Shown: in pieces, positions 47,132-56,130 of the stretch
Position numbering within the stretch: position 1 is the first letter of the stretch
Layout of the letters: each line of letters starts with the position of its first letter
Notes under the pieces: model-generated
Databases searched by the model: none
What the model was told of the DNA's origin: nothing
The model's input: only the letters and a program-made list of their open reading frames with translations
Position numbers and translations under genes: made by a program
Origin: Gordonia hankookensis
GTDB taxonomy: Bacteria > Actinomycetota > Actinomycetes > Mycobacteriales > Mycobacteriaceae
DNA: 64,000 nt
Direction of reading: 5' to 3'
Assembly (NCBI RefSeq): GCF_014673215.1
Contig: NZ_JACWMS010000001.1
Location: 682,001-746,000, forward strand

Positions 47132-47605
47132 GTGCCCATCCCAGATTTCATCCGTGACCTACGCCGCCACATCGGACATGAACCTCTTTGGCTGTCCGGG
47201 GTCAGCGCGGTGGTGCTCGACGGCACCGGGCGCATCCTGCTCACCCACCGTGCGGACACACACGAATGGGCGGTGGTGTCCGGTGTCCTCGAACCCGGGG
47301 AGGAACCCGCTCGGGCGGTACTGCGCGAAGTCGCCGAGGAGACCGGCATCCGGGCCGAGCTGGTGCGCCTGACCAGTGTCGACGTGACGCCGATGATCAC
47401 CTACCCGAACGGCGACCACTCGCAGTACCTCGACGTCTGTTTCCTCGCCCGCCACGTGGACGGTGAACCGCACGCGGCCGACGACGAGAACACCGACGTC
47501 GCCTGGTTTCCCGCGGACGACCTACCCGAAGACCTCGCCGAGACGTCGCGGCTGCGCATCCAGAACGCTCTGCGCGACGATCCGGCGGCGTGGTTCCGCC
47601 GGTAA
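47132..47605 (+). CDS. Nudix hydrolase
   Basis: Nudix pyrophosphohydrolase of 157 residues. The box runs from GVLEPGEEPARAV through LREVAEETGI, fitting Gx5Ex7REUxEExGU with the metal-binding Glu residues intact. The strand WLSGVSAVVLDGTGRILL precedes it. The start is GTG at 47132. It cleaves a nucleoside diphosphate linked to another group, but the substrate cannot be predicted. It lies near a macro-domain gene, another family handling ADP-ribose, though the genes are on opposite strands. Confidence 0.9.
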   Translation: MPIPDFIRDLRRHIGHEPLWLSGVSAVVLDGTGRILLTHRADTHEWAVVSGVLEPGEEPARAVLREVAEETGIRAELVRLTSVDVTPMITYPNGDHSQYLDVCFLARHVDGEPHAADDENTDVAWFPADDLPEDLAETSRLRIQNALRDDPAAWFRR

Positions 47606-47632
47606 CCGGGCGGGGCCGTCGCCCCGAATGCA

Positions 47633-48169
47633 TCAGGGCTGCGGCGATCCGGCGTCACCGGTCACCGACTGCCCGACGGCCAGGTAGTAATCGCGCTGCG
47701 AAGGGTAGTAGTCGTCGAAATCGATGACGTCCGGATCGGAACCGCCGATCGCGGCCGACAACCGATCCAGGTAGTACTCCCATCCCGGTCCGGTGTTCTC
47801 GATCGTCGATGGATCGTCGACGATCTGACTGAGCACCAGCGTCGTGACCCCGTCGGCCTCGGACAGTTCGATGATCAGATCCCAGGTGCCGAAGTCATCG
47901 GCGGTGTACACCCGGAGCACTCGAGGCGGCTCGCAGCGACGGATGTCGTACCGGGTCGGCGACATGTTCTCCTCCCCCTCGGCGTTCATGGTGAAGTCGA
48001 CGTGGCCGCTGAGAGGGTCACCGCTGTAGAAACCGATCCACCGGGCCAGTCGATCGGATTCGGTGACCGCCGCCCATACGTCGTCGATACCGGCCCGAAA
48101 GGTACGGGTGAACGCCACGGCGCCCCCTTCGGCGCGGACGACGTGACGGCCGGACGGATCTGTGGTCAT
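47633..48169 (-). CDS. SRPBCC (AHSA1-type) protein
   Basis: START-fold protein of 178 residues. It opens with AVAFTRTFRAGIDDVWAAVT and DRLARWIGFYSG, the AHSA1 pattern, and YDIRRCEPPRVLRVY and GWEYYLDRLSAAIGG follow. Its ATG overlaps the stop of the ArsR gene (ATGA). ArsR-SRPBCC pairs are common in actinobacteria; the SRPBCC member is thought to bind a small hydrophobic ligand. Role unknown. Confidence 0.85.
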   Translation of the reverse strand: MTTDPSGRHVVRAEGGAVAFTRTFRAGIDDVWAAVTESDRLARWIGFYSGDPLSGHVDFTMNAEGEENMSPTRYDIRRCEPPRVLRVYTADDFGTWDLIIELSEADGVTTLVLSQIVDDPSTIENTGPGWEYYLDRLSAAIGGSDPDVIDFDDYYPSQRDYYLAVGQSVTGDAGSPQP

Positions 48170-48576
48170 GCGGAGTCCTCCTGTCGCTCGACCGCCGCCC
48201 TGCGCCGGTCACGCCTGGTGCGGTACACCTCGGTATCGAGGGCATCGAGCATGTCTTCGTCGATCCTCGACCGGCGCGAGCCCGGCGGACCGGTGCCGGG
48301 CGACGTGTCGGGGCGCGAACCGAGTGCTGCCAGGAATGTCCGGACGTCGTCCAGGGGTGCCGGATCGAGGTGGTAGTGACGTTCGCGGCCCCGCTCGGTG
48401 ACGTCGACCAGGTCCGCGGCCGCGAGTATCCGCAGGTGGCGGCTGATGGCGGGCCGTGAGATCGGGTGGTCGCCTGCGAGCAGGTCGGTGATGTCGACAA
48501 CCCGGCAGGGACCGTCGGCCAGGATCCCGAGGATCCGGCGACGGACCGGATCTGCGATCGCATCGAAAACGCCCAC
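48166..48576 (-). CDS. ArsR family transcriptional regulator
   Basis: Winged-helix ArsR/SmtB-type repressor of 136 residues. It begins VGVFDAIADPVRRRILGIL, with recognition helix SRPAISRHLRIL and wing VTERGRERHYHLDPAPL. No metal-binding Cys box is visible, so it probably does not sense metal. The start is GTG at 48576; a palindrome of 28 bp lies 5 bases upstream at 48581-48608. It is coupled to the SRPBCC gene by an ATGA overlap. Confidence 0.9.
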   Translation of the reverse strand: MGVFDAIADPVRRRILGILADGPCRVVDITDLLAGDHPISRPAISRHLRILAAADLVDVTERGRERHYHLDPAPLDDVRTFLAALGSRPDTSPGTGPPGSRRSRIDEDMLDALDTEVYRTRRDRRRAAVERQEDSA

Positions 48577-48580
48577 ACGA

Positions 48581-48608
48581 CGAATGGTAACCGATCGGTT
48601 ACCATTCG
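48581..48608. promoter_or_regulatory. Perfect 28-bp palindrome, probable ArsR operator
   Basis: Both arms of 14 bases are exact complements; the core is GGTAACCGATCGGTTACC. It lies directly before the ArsR start and 90 bases before the divergent oxidoreductase gene, so one repressor could control both. Length and position are typical of an autoregulated repressor. Confidence 0.7.
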
Positions 48609-48697
48609 CACCACAACCCGACGAAGTGAACCCCGCGTGACGACGCCTGCCGACTCGGATCGGAATACTCGCCCCGGCCCGTACCCTTGGAACGGAC

Positions 48698-49627
48698 ATG
48701 GCCAAGAGATTCGTCGCGACCGCCTATGGCGACCCTGCTGATGTGCTCGAGTGTGTCGATCACGAGATTCCGGCTCCGGTGTCGGGACAGGTGGTCGTGC
48801 AGACGCGGGCCATCGGGATGAACCCGGTCGACGTCAAGTCCGTCCGCGGCCAGACCGGCACCGACGGGTCGAGACTGCCTCTCGCCGTCGGGTACGAGCT
48901 GGCGGGAACGGTGACCGCGGTCGGCGACGTCGCAGACCCCTTCGCGGTGGGTGACGAGGTCATCGTGTACCGCGCTCACGGCGCGTACGCCGACAGCGTG
49001 CTCGCGAACGTCCGTGCCGTTCATCCGCGGCCGGCCGACCTCGACGTCGAACGCGCTGCCGGGCTCCTCCTCGTCGGGGTCACCGCGGCCGACGCCGTGC
49101 GTACCGCCGACGTGACCGAATCCGATGTCGTCCTCGTCCATGGCGGTTCCGGCGCGGCCGGCTCCATCGCCGTGCAGCTCGCCGTGACAGCAGGCGCGAC
49201 CGTGATCGCCACGGCGAGTCCGGCCAACCATGAACATCTGCGCGCCCTCGGAGCGATCCCGGTGGCCTACGGCGACGGCCTCCTCGATCGGATCGTGCCG
49301 CTCACGCCTGCCCCGATCACCGCCGTGATCGACACGGTGGGCAACGACGAGGCCATCGACACCTCACTCACCCTGGTCGACAACCCGGGAAGGATCGTCA
49401 GCATCGCCGCCTTCGGACGTGCCGCCGACGGCATCGTCCTGGTGAACGGCAGCACACCGGAGAGCAGACGATATCGGGCCGAGGCCGTCGAGGGCCTCAT
49501 CGCAGACGCTGCGGCGGGAACACTCGTCACCGAGGTCGCCGCGACCTTCCCGCTCGCCGACGCCGCGACTGCACTCGTGGAGCTCGAGCGCACACATCCA
49601 CGGGGCAAGTTCATCCTGCTGCCGTGA
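48698..49627 (+). CDS. NADP-dependent quinone oxidoreductase-like protein
   Basis: Zinc-free medium-chain reductase of 309 residues. GMNPVDVKSVRGQTG and GYELAGTVTAVGD are in the catalytic domain. The NADPH-binding motif is VLVHGGSGAAGSIAVQLA near residue 148. No zinc Cys cluster is present. It is divergent from the ArsR-SRPBCC pair and shares the region with the 28-bp palindrome. It probably reduces a quinone or enone. Confidence 0.87.
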   Translation: MAKRFVATAYGDPADVLECVDHEIPAPVSGQVVVQTRAIGMNPVDVKSVRGQTGTDGSRLPLAVGYELAGTVTAVGDVADPFAVGDEVIVYRAHGAYADSVLANVRAVHPRPADLDVERAAGLLLVGVTAADAVRTADVTESDVVLVHGGSGAAGSIAVQLAVTAGATVIATASPANHEHLRALGAIPVAYGDGLLDRIVPLTPAPITAVIDTVGNDEAIDTSLTLVDNPGRIVSIAAFGRAADGIVLVNGSTPESRRYRAEAVEGLIADAAAGTLVTEVAATFPLADAATALVELERTHPRGKFILLP

Positions 49628-49666
49628 CCAATCCGAAAGCTGATCCAACCGAAAGGAAGTAGCCGA

Positions 49667-50503
49667 ATGTCGGTTCCCACAATCACTCTCAACAACGGTG
49701 TGCCTATCCCCCAGCTCGGTTTCGGCGTTTTCCAGATCCCGCCGGAGGAGACCGAGGCGGCCACTCTGGCCGCACTCGAGGTCGGCTACCGCCACATCGA
49801 CACCGCGGAGATGTACGGGAACGAGAAGGGCGTGGGCGCTGCCCTCGCCAAATCGGGGCTCGATCGTCGCGACGTGTTCATCACCAGCAAACTGAACAAC
49901 GGCTTCCATGCCTACGACGACGCCCTCAAGGCCGCCGATCAGACGCTCGCCGACCTCGGTCTCGAGCAGATCGATCTGTTCCTGATCCATTGGCCACTAC
50001 CCGGTGTCGGTGACTATGTCGAGACCTGGCGGGCGCTCGAGAAGTTCCACGGCGACGGCAAGGCGCGAGCGATCGGTGTCTCCAACTTCCAGCGCGCCCA
50101 CCTCGAGCGGTTGTTCGCCGAAACCGACGTGGTGCCGGCGGTCAACCAGATCGAGGTCCATCCGTACCTGACGCAGAATGCCTTGCGCGCCTTCAACACC
50201 GAGCATGACATCGCGACCGAGGCGTGGTCGCCGATCGCCCAGGGCGACGTCCTCGACGACCCGGTGCTCGTCAAGATCGCCCAGGAGAAGAACCGCAGCA
50301 CGGCTCAGGTCACCTTGCGCTGGCACATCCAGCGGGGCGACATCGTGTTCCCGAAGTCGGTGACCCGGGCACGGGTCGAGGAGAACTTCGCCCTCTTCGA
50401 TTTCGAGCTCTCTGCCGAGGACGTGGCTGCCATCGACGGGCTGAACAAGGACCGTCGTCGCGGCCCGGACCCCGACGAGTTCAACTACATCCCGGAGAGC
50501 TGA
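49667..50503 (+). CDS. Aldo/keto reductase
   Basis: NADPH-dependent reductase of 278 residues, AKR5-like (2,5-diketo-D-gluconate reductase type). The catalytic tetrad is Asp in HIDTAEMYGNE, Tyr in the same motif, Lys in FITSKLNN and His in FLIHWPLPG. The coenzyme motif is FPKSVTRARVEENF. GAAAGGAAGT precedes the ATG. It lies 39 bases after the quinone oxidoreductase gene, and the two may act together on carbonyl compounds. Confidence 0.92.
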   Translation: MSVPTITLNNGVPIPQLGFGVFQIPPEETEAATLAALEVGYRHIDTAEMYGNEKGVGAALAKSGLDRRDVFITSKLNNGFHAYDDALKAADQTLADLGLEQIDLFLIHWPLPGVGDYVETWRALEKFHGDGKARAIGVSNFQRAHLERLFAETDVVPAVNQIEVHPYLTQNALRAFNTEHDIATEAWSPIAQGDVLDDPVLVKIAQEKNRSTAQVTLRWHIQRGDIVFPKSVTRARVEENFALFDFELSAEDVAAIDGLNKDRRRGPDPDEFNYIPES

Positions 50504-50570
50504 CCCGCGGCGTACCGGAACGATCCGGCCCCGTTCGCAGGGCCTCGGCCGCCGGGACCACAATGACCCC

Positions 50571-51755
50571 ATGAGGATCTCCCAGCGCGCCGAGGCCGTC
50601 GCGCCGTTCTACGCGATGGAGTTCGGCAAGCGTGCCGCCGAACTCGAGGCCGCCGGTCACGACGTCATCAAATTGAGTATCGGTGAGCCCGACTTCGGTG
50701 CACCACCGGCCTTTCTCGCCGCGATCCGTGAGCTGACCGACGGGCGGCCGCTGACCTACACCGGGGCACTCGGCTTGCCCGAATTGCGCACGGCGATCGC
50801 CGGGTTCTGCGGCACCCGCTTCGGCGTGGATGTCGACCCACGGCGAGTGGTCGTCACGTCCGGGGCCTCCGCCGCATTGTTGTTGAGCTGTGCGGCCCTC
50901 GTCGATCCGGGCGACGAGGTCCTCGTCGCGGATCCGTCGTATCCGTGCAACCGGCAGTTCGCGGAGAGCTTCGGTGCTCACGTCCGTCTGATCCCGACCA
51001 CCCCGGCGACGCGTTTCCAATTGACCGCGGAGCTCGTCGCCGGCACCTGGGGCGAGCACACCCGGGGAGTGATGGTCGCATCACCGTCCAATCCGACCGG
51101 GACGTCGGTGCCACACGACGAACTGGTGCGGATCTGCGCCGACGTGGCCGACCGCGACGGATGGCGGATCGTCGACGAGATCTATCTCGGCCTGGCCGAT
51201 CGCGGGCCCGACGGCACCGCCCCGACGAGCATCCTGGCCGCAGACCCCGGGGCGATCGTCATCAACAGCTTCTCCAAGTACTTCGGGATGACGGGCTGGC
51301 GTCTGGGCTGGTGCATCGTGCCCGACGACCTCGTCCCGGTGATGGAGCGACTGGCGCAGAACTATTACATCTGTCCTCCGACACCGGCACAGCACGCCGC
51401 ACTCGAGTGCTTCACCGACGAATCGCTCGCCCTTGCCGAGGCCCGCCGCGAGGAGTTCCGTATCCGTCGCGAACTCGTCGTCGACGGTCTGGCGCGGATC
51501 GGACTCGATGTGCCGGTCGTGCCCGACGGGGCGTTCTACGTCTACCTCGACGTCTCGCGGACCGGACTCACATCGTCGGAGTTCTGTGACCGAGCACTAC
51601 GCGAGGTACACGTGTCCCTCACCCCGGGAAAGGATTTCGGCCACCACACCGCCGATGATCACGTTCGGCTGTCGTACGCGGCATCGACCGACGAACTGAC
51701 CGAGGGGTTACGACGGCTCGGCGAGTTCGTCGGCACGCTCCCGCCACCCGCCTGA
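50571..51755 (+). CDS. Class I/II pyridoxal-phosphate aminotransferase
   Basis: Aspartate aminotransferase-fold enzyme of 394 residues. IKLSIGEPDFGAP opens the fold, SNPTGTSVP holds the substrate carboxylate-binding Asn, and NSFSKYFGMTGWRLGW carries the PLP Lys near residue 229. It uses an amino donor and a keto acid that cannot be predicted. It follows the aldo/keto reductase by 67 bases, and 35 bases before the beta-lactamase-like gene, so these genes may form one transcript. Confidence 0.9.
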   Translation: MRISQRAEAVAPFYAMEFGKRAAELEAAGHDVIKLSIGEPDFGAPPAFLAAIRELTDGRPLTYTGALGLPELRTAIAGFCGTRFGVDVDPRRVVVTSGASAALLLSCAALVDPGDEVLVADPSYPCNRQFAESFGAHVRLIPTTPATRFQLTAELVAGTWGEHTRGVMVASPSNPTGTSVPHDELVRICADVADRDGWRIVDEIYLGLADRGPDGTAPTSILAADPGAIVINSFSKYFGMTGWRLGWCIVPDDLVPVMERLAQNYYICPPTPAQHAALECFTDESLALAEARREEFRIRRELVVDGLARIGLDVPVVPDGAFYVYLDVSRTGLTSSEFCDRALREVHVSLTPGKDFGHHTADDHVRLSYAASTDELTEGLRRLGEFVGTLPPPA

Positions 51756-51790
51756 ATCCGACTGTCAGAGCATCGAGGAGGATGACCGCC

Positions 51791-52993
51791 ATGGGTACAG
51801 AGATCATCGATTCACGCAAGATCGAGCGCGCGGTCGGCGAGGTACTCGACGCTGCGGTCTCGGGCTCACGCCGCGTACCCGGTGTGGTCGCAGGCGTCAC
51901 CACCGACACAGAACTCCTGACGCTGTCCGCGGCGGGCCTGCGCGCCGACGACGGCACCGATCCGATGACCACCGACAGTGTCTTCGCCATGTTCTCCACC
52001 ACCAAGGCGATCACCGCGACCGTCGCTCTGCAACTCGTCGAGCGTGGTCTGCTCGATCTCGATGCGCCTGCCGCCGAGTACGCCCCTCGGTTGCGTGACG
52101 TCCAGGTGCTCGACGGCTTCGCCGACGACGGCAGCCCTCGCCTCCGCTCACCGGAATCCGACGTGACGACACGTCAATTACTCACCCACACAGCCGGTTT
52201 CGGATACGACTTCTTCAACGAGAACTATCGTCGACTGACGCGTGACCATGGCATCCCAGGTGTCATCAGCGCCACGATGGAGTCACTGTCCACCCCGCTG
52301 CTCTTCGATCCCGGCACACGGTGGGAGTACGGCAGCAGCATGGATTGGGCCGGACTCGTCGTCGAGGGAGTCACCGGCCACCGACTGGGCGAGGTGATGT
52401 CCGAGCACGTCTTCAGCCCCCTCGGCATGTCCGACACGTCGTTCACCCTCGTCGACGACCTGGCCCGCCGACGTGCCGTCCTGCACCACCGGGCGCCCGA
52501 CGGTTCACTGTCCCCCAATCACAAGTGGAAGATGCCCGACGACCCCGAGGTGCACATGGGCGGGCAGGGCCTCTACTCGACGGCGCGCGATTATCTTGCG
52601 TTCATCCGGATGTGGCTCAATGACGGCCTCTCCGACTCGGGCGAGCAGATCTTGCGGCCCGAGACGATCGCCGATGCCGCGCGCAACCACCTCGGCGACC
52701 TCACGGTGACCACGCTGCCCGGGGTGATCCCCGCACTGTCCCACGATGTGGATTTCTTTCCGGGAATCCCCAAGTCCTGGGGGCTCAGCTTCCTGATCAA
52801 CGACGAGGACGCACCCACTGGCCGGCCCGCGGGATCGCTCGCCTGGGCCGGGCTGGCGAATCTGTACTACTGGATCGATCGTCGCACCAAGATCGGTGGA
52901 TTCTGGGCGACCCAGATCTTCCCGTTCGTCGATCCGACCGCCCTCGACGCCTATCTCGACTTCGAGCGGGCCGTCTATCGCTCACTCGCCTGA
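51791..52993 (+). CDS. Serine beta-lactamase-family hydrolase/esterase
   Basis: Protein of 400 residues in the class C beta-lactamase/esterase (EstB) family. The nucleophile Ser and Lys are in FSTTKAITAT (SxxK) near residue 75. The Tyr of the second motif is probably in RWEYGSSMDWAG. HMGGQGLYSTARDYLAFIRMW is a family block near the C-terminus. No signal peptide is visible, favouring a cytosolic esterase rather than a secreted lactamase. GAGGAGG lies 9 bases before the ATG at 51791; the ATG at 51782 abuts that site and is less likely. Confidence 0.87.
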   Translation: MGTEIIDSRKIERAVGEVLDAAVSGSRRVPGVVAGVTTDTELLTLSAAGLRADDGTDPMTTDSVFAMFSTTKAITATVALQLVERGLLDLDAPAAEYAPRLRDVQVLDGFADDGSPRLRSPESDVTTRQLLTHTAGFGYDFFNENYRRLTRDHGIPGVISATMESLSTPLLFDPGTRWEYGSSMDWAGLVVEGVTGHRLGEVMSEHVFSPLGMSDTSFTLVDDLARRRAVLHHRAPDGSLSPNHKWKMPDDPEVHMGGQGLYSTARDYLAFIRMWLNDGLSDSGEQILRPETIADAARNHLGDLTVTTLPGVIPALSHDVDFFPGIPKSWGLSFLINDEDAPTGRPAGSLAWAGLANLYYWIDRRTKIGGFWATQIFPFVDPTALDAYLDFERAVYRSLA

Positions 52994-53178
52994 GGCCGCA
53001 CCTGTAGAAGTACGGGCTCACCACCAACGAGCACCACCGGCACGAGGTGGCACGATTTCGTCACCGTCGGCCAGACGGTCGGCCACTGGCGCATCGACGC
53101 CATGACCGCAAGGACTTCGAGTGGTTCGAGGAGACCTACTTCGGCGGGTACCGTCCGGGCAACGGACGATCCGCCATC
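52994..53178 (+). other. Intergenic stretch with possible coding remnant
   Basis: After a TAG near 53005 the plus frame reads KYGLTTNEHHRHEVARFRHR and later HDRKDFEWFEETYFGG. The composition looks protein-like, with no start or ribosome site, and the frame then runs antisense into the next gene. It could be a decayed gene end. I do not recognise the family. Confidence 0.25.
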
Positions 53179-53835
53179 TCAGCGTGGCAACGGTTTACGC
53201 CACTGGGTGACGTTGATACCGATCCGGTCGTGCCGCGAACCCGACCATGCGACATCGAGTCCGTGCCTGCGCAGGGTCTCGACGATCTGCTCGCCGAGCA
53301 GCGTCTCGGTGCGCTCGTACGCGACGTCTTCGGCATCGGTGTCACCGGCCGACATCGCGTCGAGCAGCGACTCCGGCAAGGTGGGATGCGGACGAAAGGC
53401 GCTGTACCCCAGGTAGAGGACTGCGTCGTCGTCCGCGAGCCGTTCGGCGTCCTGTTCGTGGAAGAAGACATAGGCCCATTCGCGGAACTTGTACCAGTCG
53501 TCGCGGTCGGGATCCGGGGTGCGTTCGCTGTCGATCTCCTGTGTGGCGCATCGACTGCAGCACGAGAAGTTCATCCGCGCCAACACCCCGTCCGCGTCGA
53601 GGTCGTCGAAGGCTGCGCGTAGGCGCGCATAGTCACCGGTGTCGGTCCACTGCCGTTGCGCCTGTGCCCGATCGTCCCAGAGCCGGCGGACCTCGCCGAC
53701 CGCGTCGTCGGGCGACTCACCGGCGTCCTCGGCCCAGTCCCGCGCGTCTGCCTCGATCTCGACGAGCCCGGTGAATCCCGGGATCAACCGAGAGCTGACG
53801 AGATCACGCAGATCGGCGAGGTGCGCTCCCTGCAT
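53179..53835 (-). CDS. DUF6891-like protein
   Basis: Soluble protein of 218 residues with a Cys cluster FSCCSRCATQEID near residue 105 that could bind metal. It also has WYKFREWAYVFFHEQDAERL, AVLYLGYSAFRPHP and an end RHGLDVAWSGSRHDRIGINV. The pattern resembles the uncharacterised DUF6891 family; I give that name tentatively. GGAGC lies 8 bases before the ATG at 53835. It is divergent from the aldolase cluster. Confidence 0.75.
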   Translation of the reverse strand: MQGAHLADLRDLVSSRLIPGFTGLVEIEADARDWAEDAGESPDDAVGEVRRLWDDRAQAQRQWTDTGDYARLRAAFDDLDADGVLARMNFSCCSRCATQEIDSERTPDPDRDDWYKFREWAYVFFHEQDAERLADDDAVLYLGYSAFRPHPTLPESLLDAMSAGDTDAEDVAYERTETLLGEQIVETLRRHGLDVAWSGSRHDRIGINVTQWRKPLPR

Positions 53836-53948
53836 ATGACTGCTCCATCCAACGGGTCTGATTGGCCATTGGACGCCGCCACCGACCGAATGGTTCCGGC
53901 GACGGCGGCGGTTCGTCTGTTCGGACGACACCGCGTAATCTCTCCGAC

Positions 53949-54605
53949 GTGCGCTTCTCCGAGGAACGCGCGGCGCTCGCCGCCGCTGCCCAGCGACTTG
54001 CCCGCGCAGGGATGACCCACGGCACCGGCGGGAATCTCTCGGTCCGCGTCGACGATCACGTCCTGCTGACCCCGTCGGGCTGCCGGCTGGCCGATGTCAC
54101 GCCCGAACAGATGGTCGCCGTCGACCTCGACGGAACGGTCGTGGAGGACACGCCCTTGGCGCCGACATCTGAGCTGCGCATCCACCTCGACATCTATCAC
54201 CACACGTCGGCGGCCGCAGTGGTCCACGCACACCCGATCGCGTCGATCGCCGCTGCCAACATCGTCGACGAGCTGCCCGTGGTGCACTACACGGCCGCCC
54301 TCATCGGGGGTGCGATCCGGGTTGCTCCGTATGCCGTGTTCGGCAGCGGCGCACTCGGCGACGCCGTGGCCGCGGCCCTGACCGGTCGCACGGCCGCCCT
54401 GATGCGCAACCACGGTTCCGTCGCATACGGCGACGACCTCGAGTCGGCTTGCGACCGTATCGAACTCGTGGACTGGCTCGCCGAGCTCTACCTGCGTTCC
54501 GCGGCGATCGCGCCGCCCGCGGACCTCACCCATGACGACGTCGTCGACGTCGTGGTCACCGCGACACGACGGCAGTATTCACCGTTCCCCGGGAGGAATC
54601 CATGA
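53949..54605 (+). CDS. Class II aldolase/adducin family protein
   Basis: Zinc aldolase or decarboxylase of 218 residues (fuculose-phosphate aldolase fold). GMTHGTGGNLSVRV binds phosphate, the catalytic Glu is in TSELRIHLDIY, the zinc ligands are in VVHAHPIAS, and a third His is in MRNHGSVAYG. The GTG at 53949 is used as start. Its stop overlaps the PfkB start (ATGA), so kinase and aldolase are coupled. This pairing suggests breakdown of a sugar or sugar acid: phosphorylation, then cleavage. Confidence 0.9.
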   Translation: MRFSEERAALAAAAQRLARAGMTHGTGGNLSVRVDDHVLLTPSGCRLADVTPEQMVAVDLDGTVVEDTPLAPTSELRIHLDIYHHTSAAAVVHAHPIASIAAANIVDELPVVHYTAALIGGAIRVAPYAVFGSGALGDAVAAALTGRTAALMRNHGSVAYGDDLESACDRIELVDWLAELYLRSAAIAPPADLTHDDVVDVVVTATRRQYSPFPGRNP

Positions 54606-55501
54606 GAGTGGCCACGTTCGGAGCACATGTCCTCGACGTGCTCGCACAGCCTGTGGACGAGATCCCCGGCGGTCAGGGCGCTGCCCTCGTCCAGAACATC
54701 CGGATGTCACCGGCCGGTCCGGCGGGTGGCACCGCGGTCACCCTCGCCAAGCTGGGCGTCGAGGTCTACACGGTGGGCGCGATCGGTCGCGACGACCCCG
54801 GCGACCTGTTGACGACGATGCTCGAACGCAACGGTGTGAACACCGACCATCTCGTCACCGTCGACCAACCGACATCGATGAGCATGCTGCCGATCCGCAG
54901 CAACGGCGACCGACCCGCACTGCACCTGCCGGGCGCCAATCTCGCCTACCCACTCGACAGCACCCCATTCGAACTCCTCACCGGGATGGACCACGTACAC
55001 ATCGGTGCACCGGAGCTCCTCAACCCGCCGGAACTCGCCCCTCTGCTCGCCGACATCCGCGCCACCGGGACCACCATTTCCGCTGACATCCTCGCCGACG
55101 GCGACCCGGGTCTGCTCGCGTGGATCGAACCTGTTCTGCCACAACTCGATTACCTCCTCCCCAACGACGACCAGGTCCGCGGATTCACCGGCGAGTCCGA
55201 CCTGATCGCCGCGTGCCGACGCCTCATCGACCGCGGGGTCAGCTGCGTGGCGGCCACCGCAGGCGCCGACGGAGCCCACGTGGTGACCGCCGAGGACGCG
55301 GAGCACGCCCGCGCCCGGGATGTGAACGTCGTCGACACCAGCGGTTGCGGCGACTCCTTCTCGGCGGGCTTCCTCGCCGCCCGAGGACACGACATGGGAC
55401 TCCTCGCCGCCGCGGAGATCGGCTGTGCGGTGGCGGGGATCGTCGCGACCGGCCTGGGCAGCGACCACGGCGACTTCACCTGGGCGTCGATCACGCGCTG
55501 A
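54602..55501 (+). CDS. PfkB family carbohydrate kinase
   Basis: Ribokinase-fold kinase of 299 residues. GPAGGTAVTLAKLGVEV is the first PfkB signature region (usually GGxxxN). The second signature DTSGCGDSFSAGFLAA near residue 245 carries the catalytic Asp. The N-terminal MRVATFGAHVLDVLA replaces the usual GE(x)xxD start. It is coupled to the aldolase. The sugar substrate is unknown. Confidence 0.9.
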   Translation: MRVATFGAHVLDVLAQPVDEIPGGQGAALVQNIRMSPAGPAGGTAVTLAKLGVEVYTVGAIGRDDPGDLLTTMLERNGVNTDHLVTVDQPTSMSMLPIRSNGDRPALHLPGANLAYPLDSTPFELLTGMDHVHIGAPELLNPPELAPLLADIRATGTTISADILADGDPGLLAWIEPVLPQLDYLLPNDDQVRGFTGESDLIAACRRLIDRGVSCVAATAGADGAHVVTAEDAEHARARDVNVVDTSGCGDSFSAGFLAARGHDMGLLAAAEIGCAVAGIVATGLGSDHGDFTWASITR

Positions 55502-55526
55502 CGTGTCGTCGATCGATCGCATGACC

Positions 55527-55540
55527 CCCAGAAATCTGGG
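55527..55540. promoter_or_regulatory. CCCAGAAATCTGGG box, site 1
   Basis: Inverted repeat with CCCAGA/TCTGGG arms around AA, 61 bases upstream of the RidA-like gene. A single-base variant, CCCACAAATCTGGG, lies at 57609 before the LuxR gene. Both are preceded by ATGACCCCC. The pair suggests binding sites for the LuxR regulator of this cluster. Confidence 0.55.
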
Positions 55541-55601
55541 CCGAGAAATCCCCTGCTGATCGGGATGGGAATGGTCGTGCGCACGAGCCAGTCTCGAAGG
55601 C

Positions 55602-56012
55602 GTGAACACATCCACTCCCACCACCGCGCGGATCAACCCGTCGACGTGGAATGCGCCGTTCCGCTTCGATCACGCCCAGTTGCGACCGGCGCCACGCGAA
55701 GTGCTGACCATCGCGGGTCAGGCCTCCGTCGACGACGACGGGCGTGTCCTCCACGAAGGTGATGTCGCGGCGCAACTCTCACTCGCCGTCCACCACGTCG
55801 AGGAGATCCTGGCACGCGTCGGCATGACGCTCGCCGACACCTTCTCACTGACCATCTACACCACCGACATCGCGGCGACCCTGGCCGCCTACGAGGCGCT
55901 CACCGAGCGGCTCGACGCGCACGACGCGACGCCGCCCGCGGCACTCGTCGGCGTCGCCGCCCTCGCCCTCCCCGGTCTCGCGGTCGAGATCACCGCCCAG
56001 GCCGGCCGCTGA
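55602..56012 (+). CDS. RidA/YjgF-like protein
   Basis: RidA-superfamily protein of 136 residues. LTIAGQASVDDDGRVLHEGDVAAQLSLAV is the first family half, and YTTDIAATLAAYEALTERL and ALALPGLAVEITAQA the second. The Arg that holds the carboxylate in classical RidA is not obvious, so it may be one of the subfamilies specialised for catabolic intermediates. The start is GTG at 55602. It lies between the kinase and the FAD oxidase in the cluster. Confidence 0.85.
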   Translation: MNTSTPTTARINPSTWNAPFRFDHAQLRPAPREVLTIAGQASVDDDGRVLHEGDVAAQLSLAVHHVEEILARVGMTLADTFSLTIYTTDIAATLAAYEALTERLDAHDATPPAALVGVAALALPGLAVEITAQAGR

Positions 56013-56027
56013 ACCTCCACGTCATGT

Positions 56028-56072
56028 GGTCTCGATACGCCCCTCGCCTGGCGGCTCGTGACTACTCGACCA
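56028..56072. repeat. Interspersed palindromic repeat, copy B
   Basis: Begins GGTCTCGATACGC and ends CTACTCGACCA, with a degenerate middle (CCTCGCCTGGCGGCTCG). It lies 16 bases after the RidA-like gene. It is the same element type as at 3586. Confidence 0.65.
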
Positions 56073-56130
56073 TCCGAAAACCTCGATTGGAGAACGCATT
56101 CCCCCGATCAACCACGCAGCCAGCAATTCC

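Noticed and set aside
51791-52993. Secreted class C beta-lactamase (antibiotic resistance)
   Set aside because: No signal peptide is visible and the motifs fit EstB-type esterases equally well or better.
53047-53622. Plus-strand open frame of 191 codons
   Set aside because: Mostly antisense to the DUF6891-like gene; only the short 5' part looks protein-like and is noted as a possible remnant.
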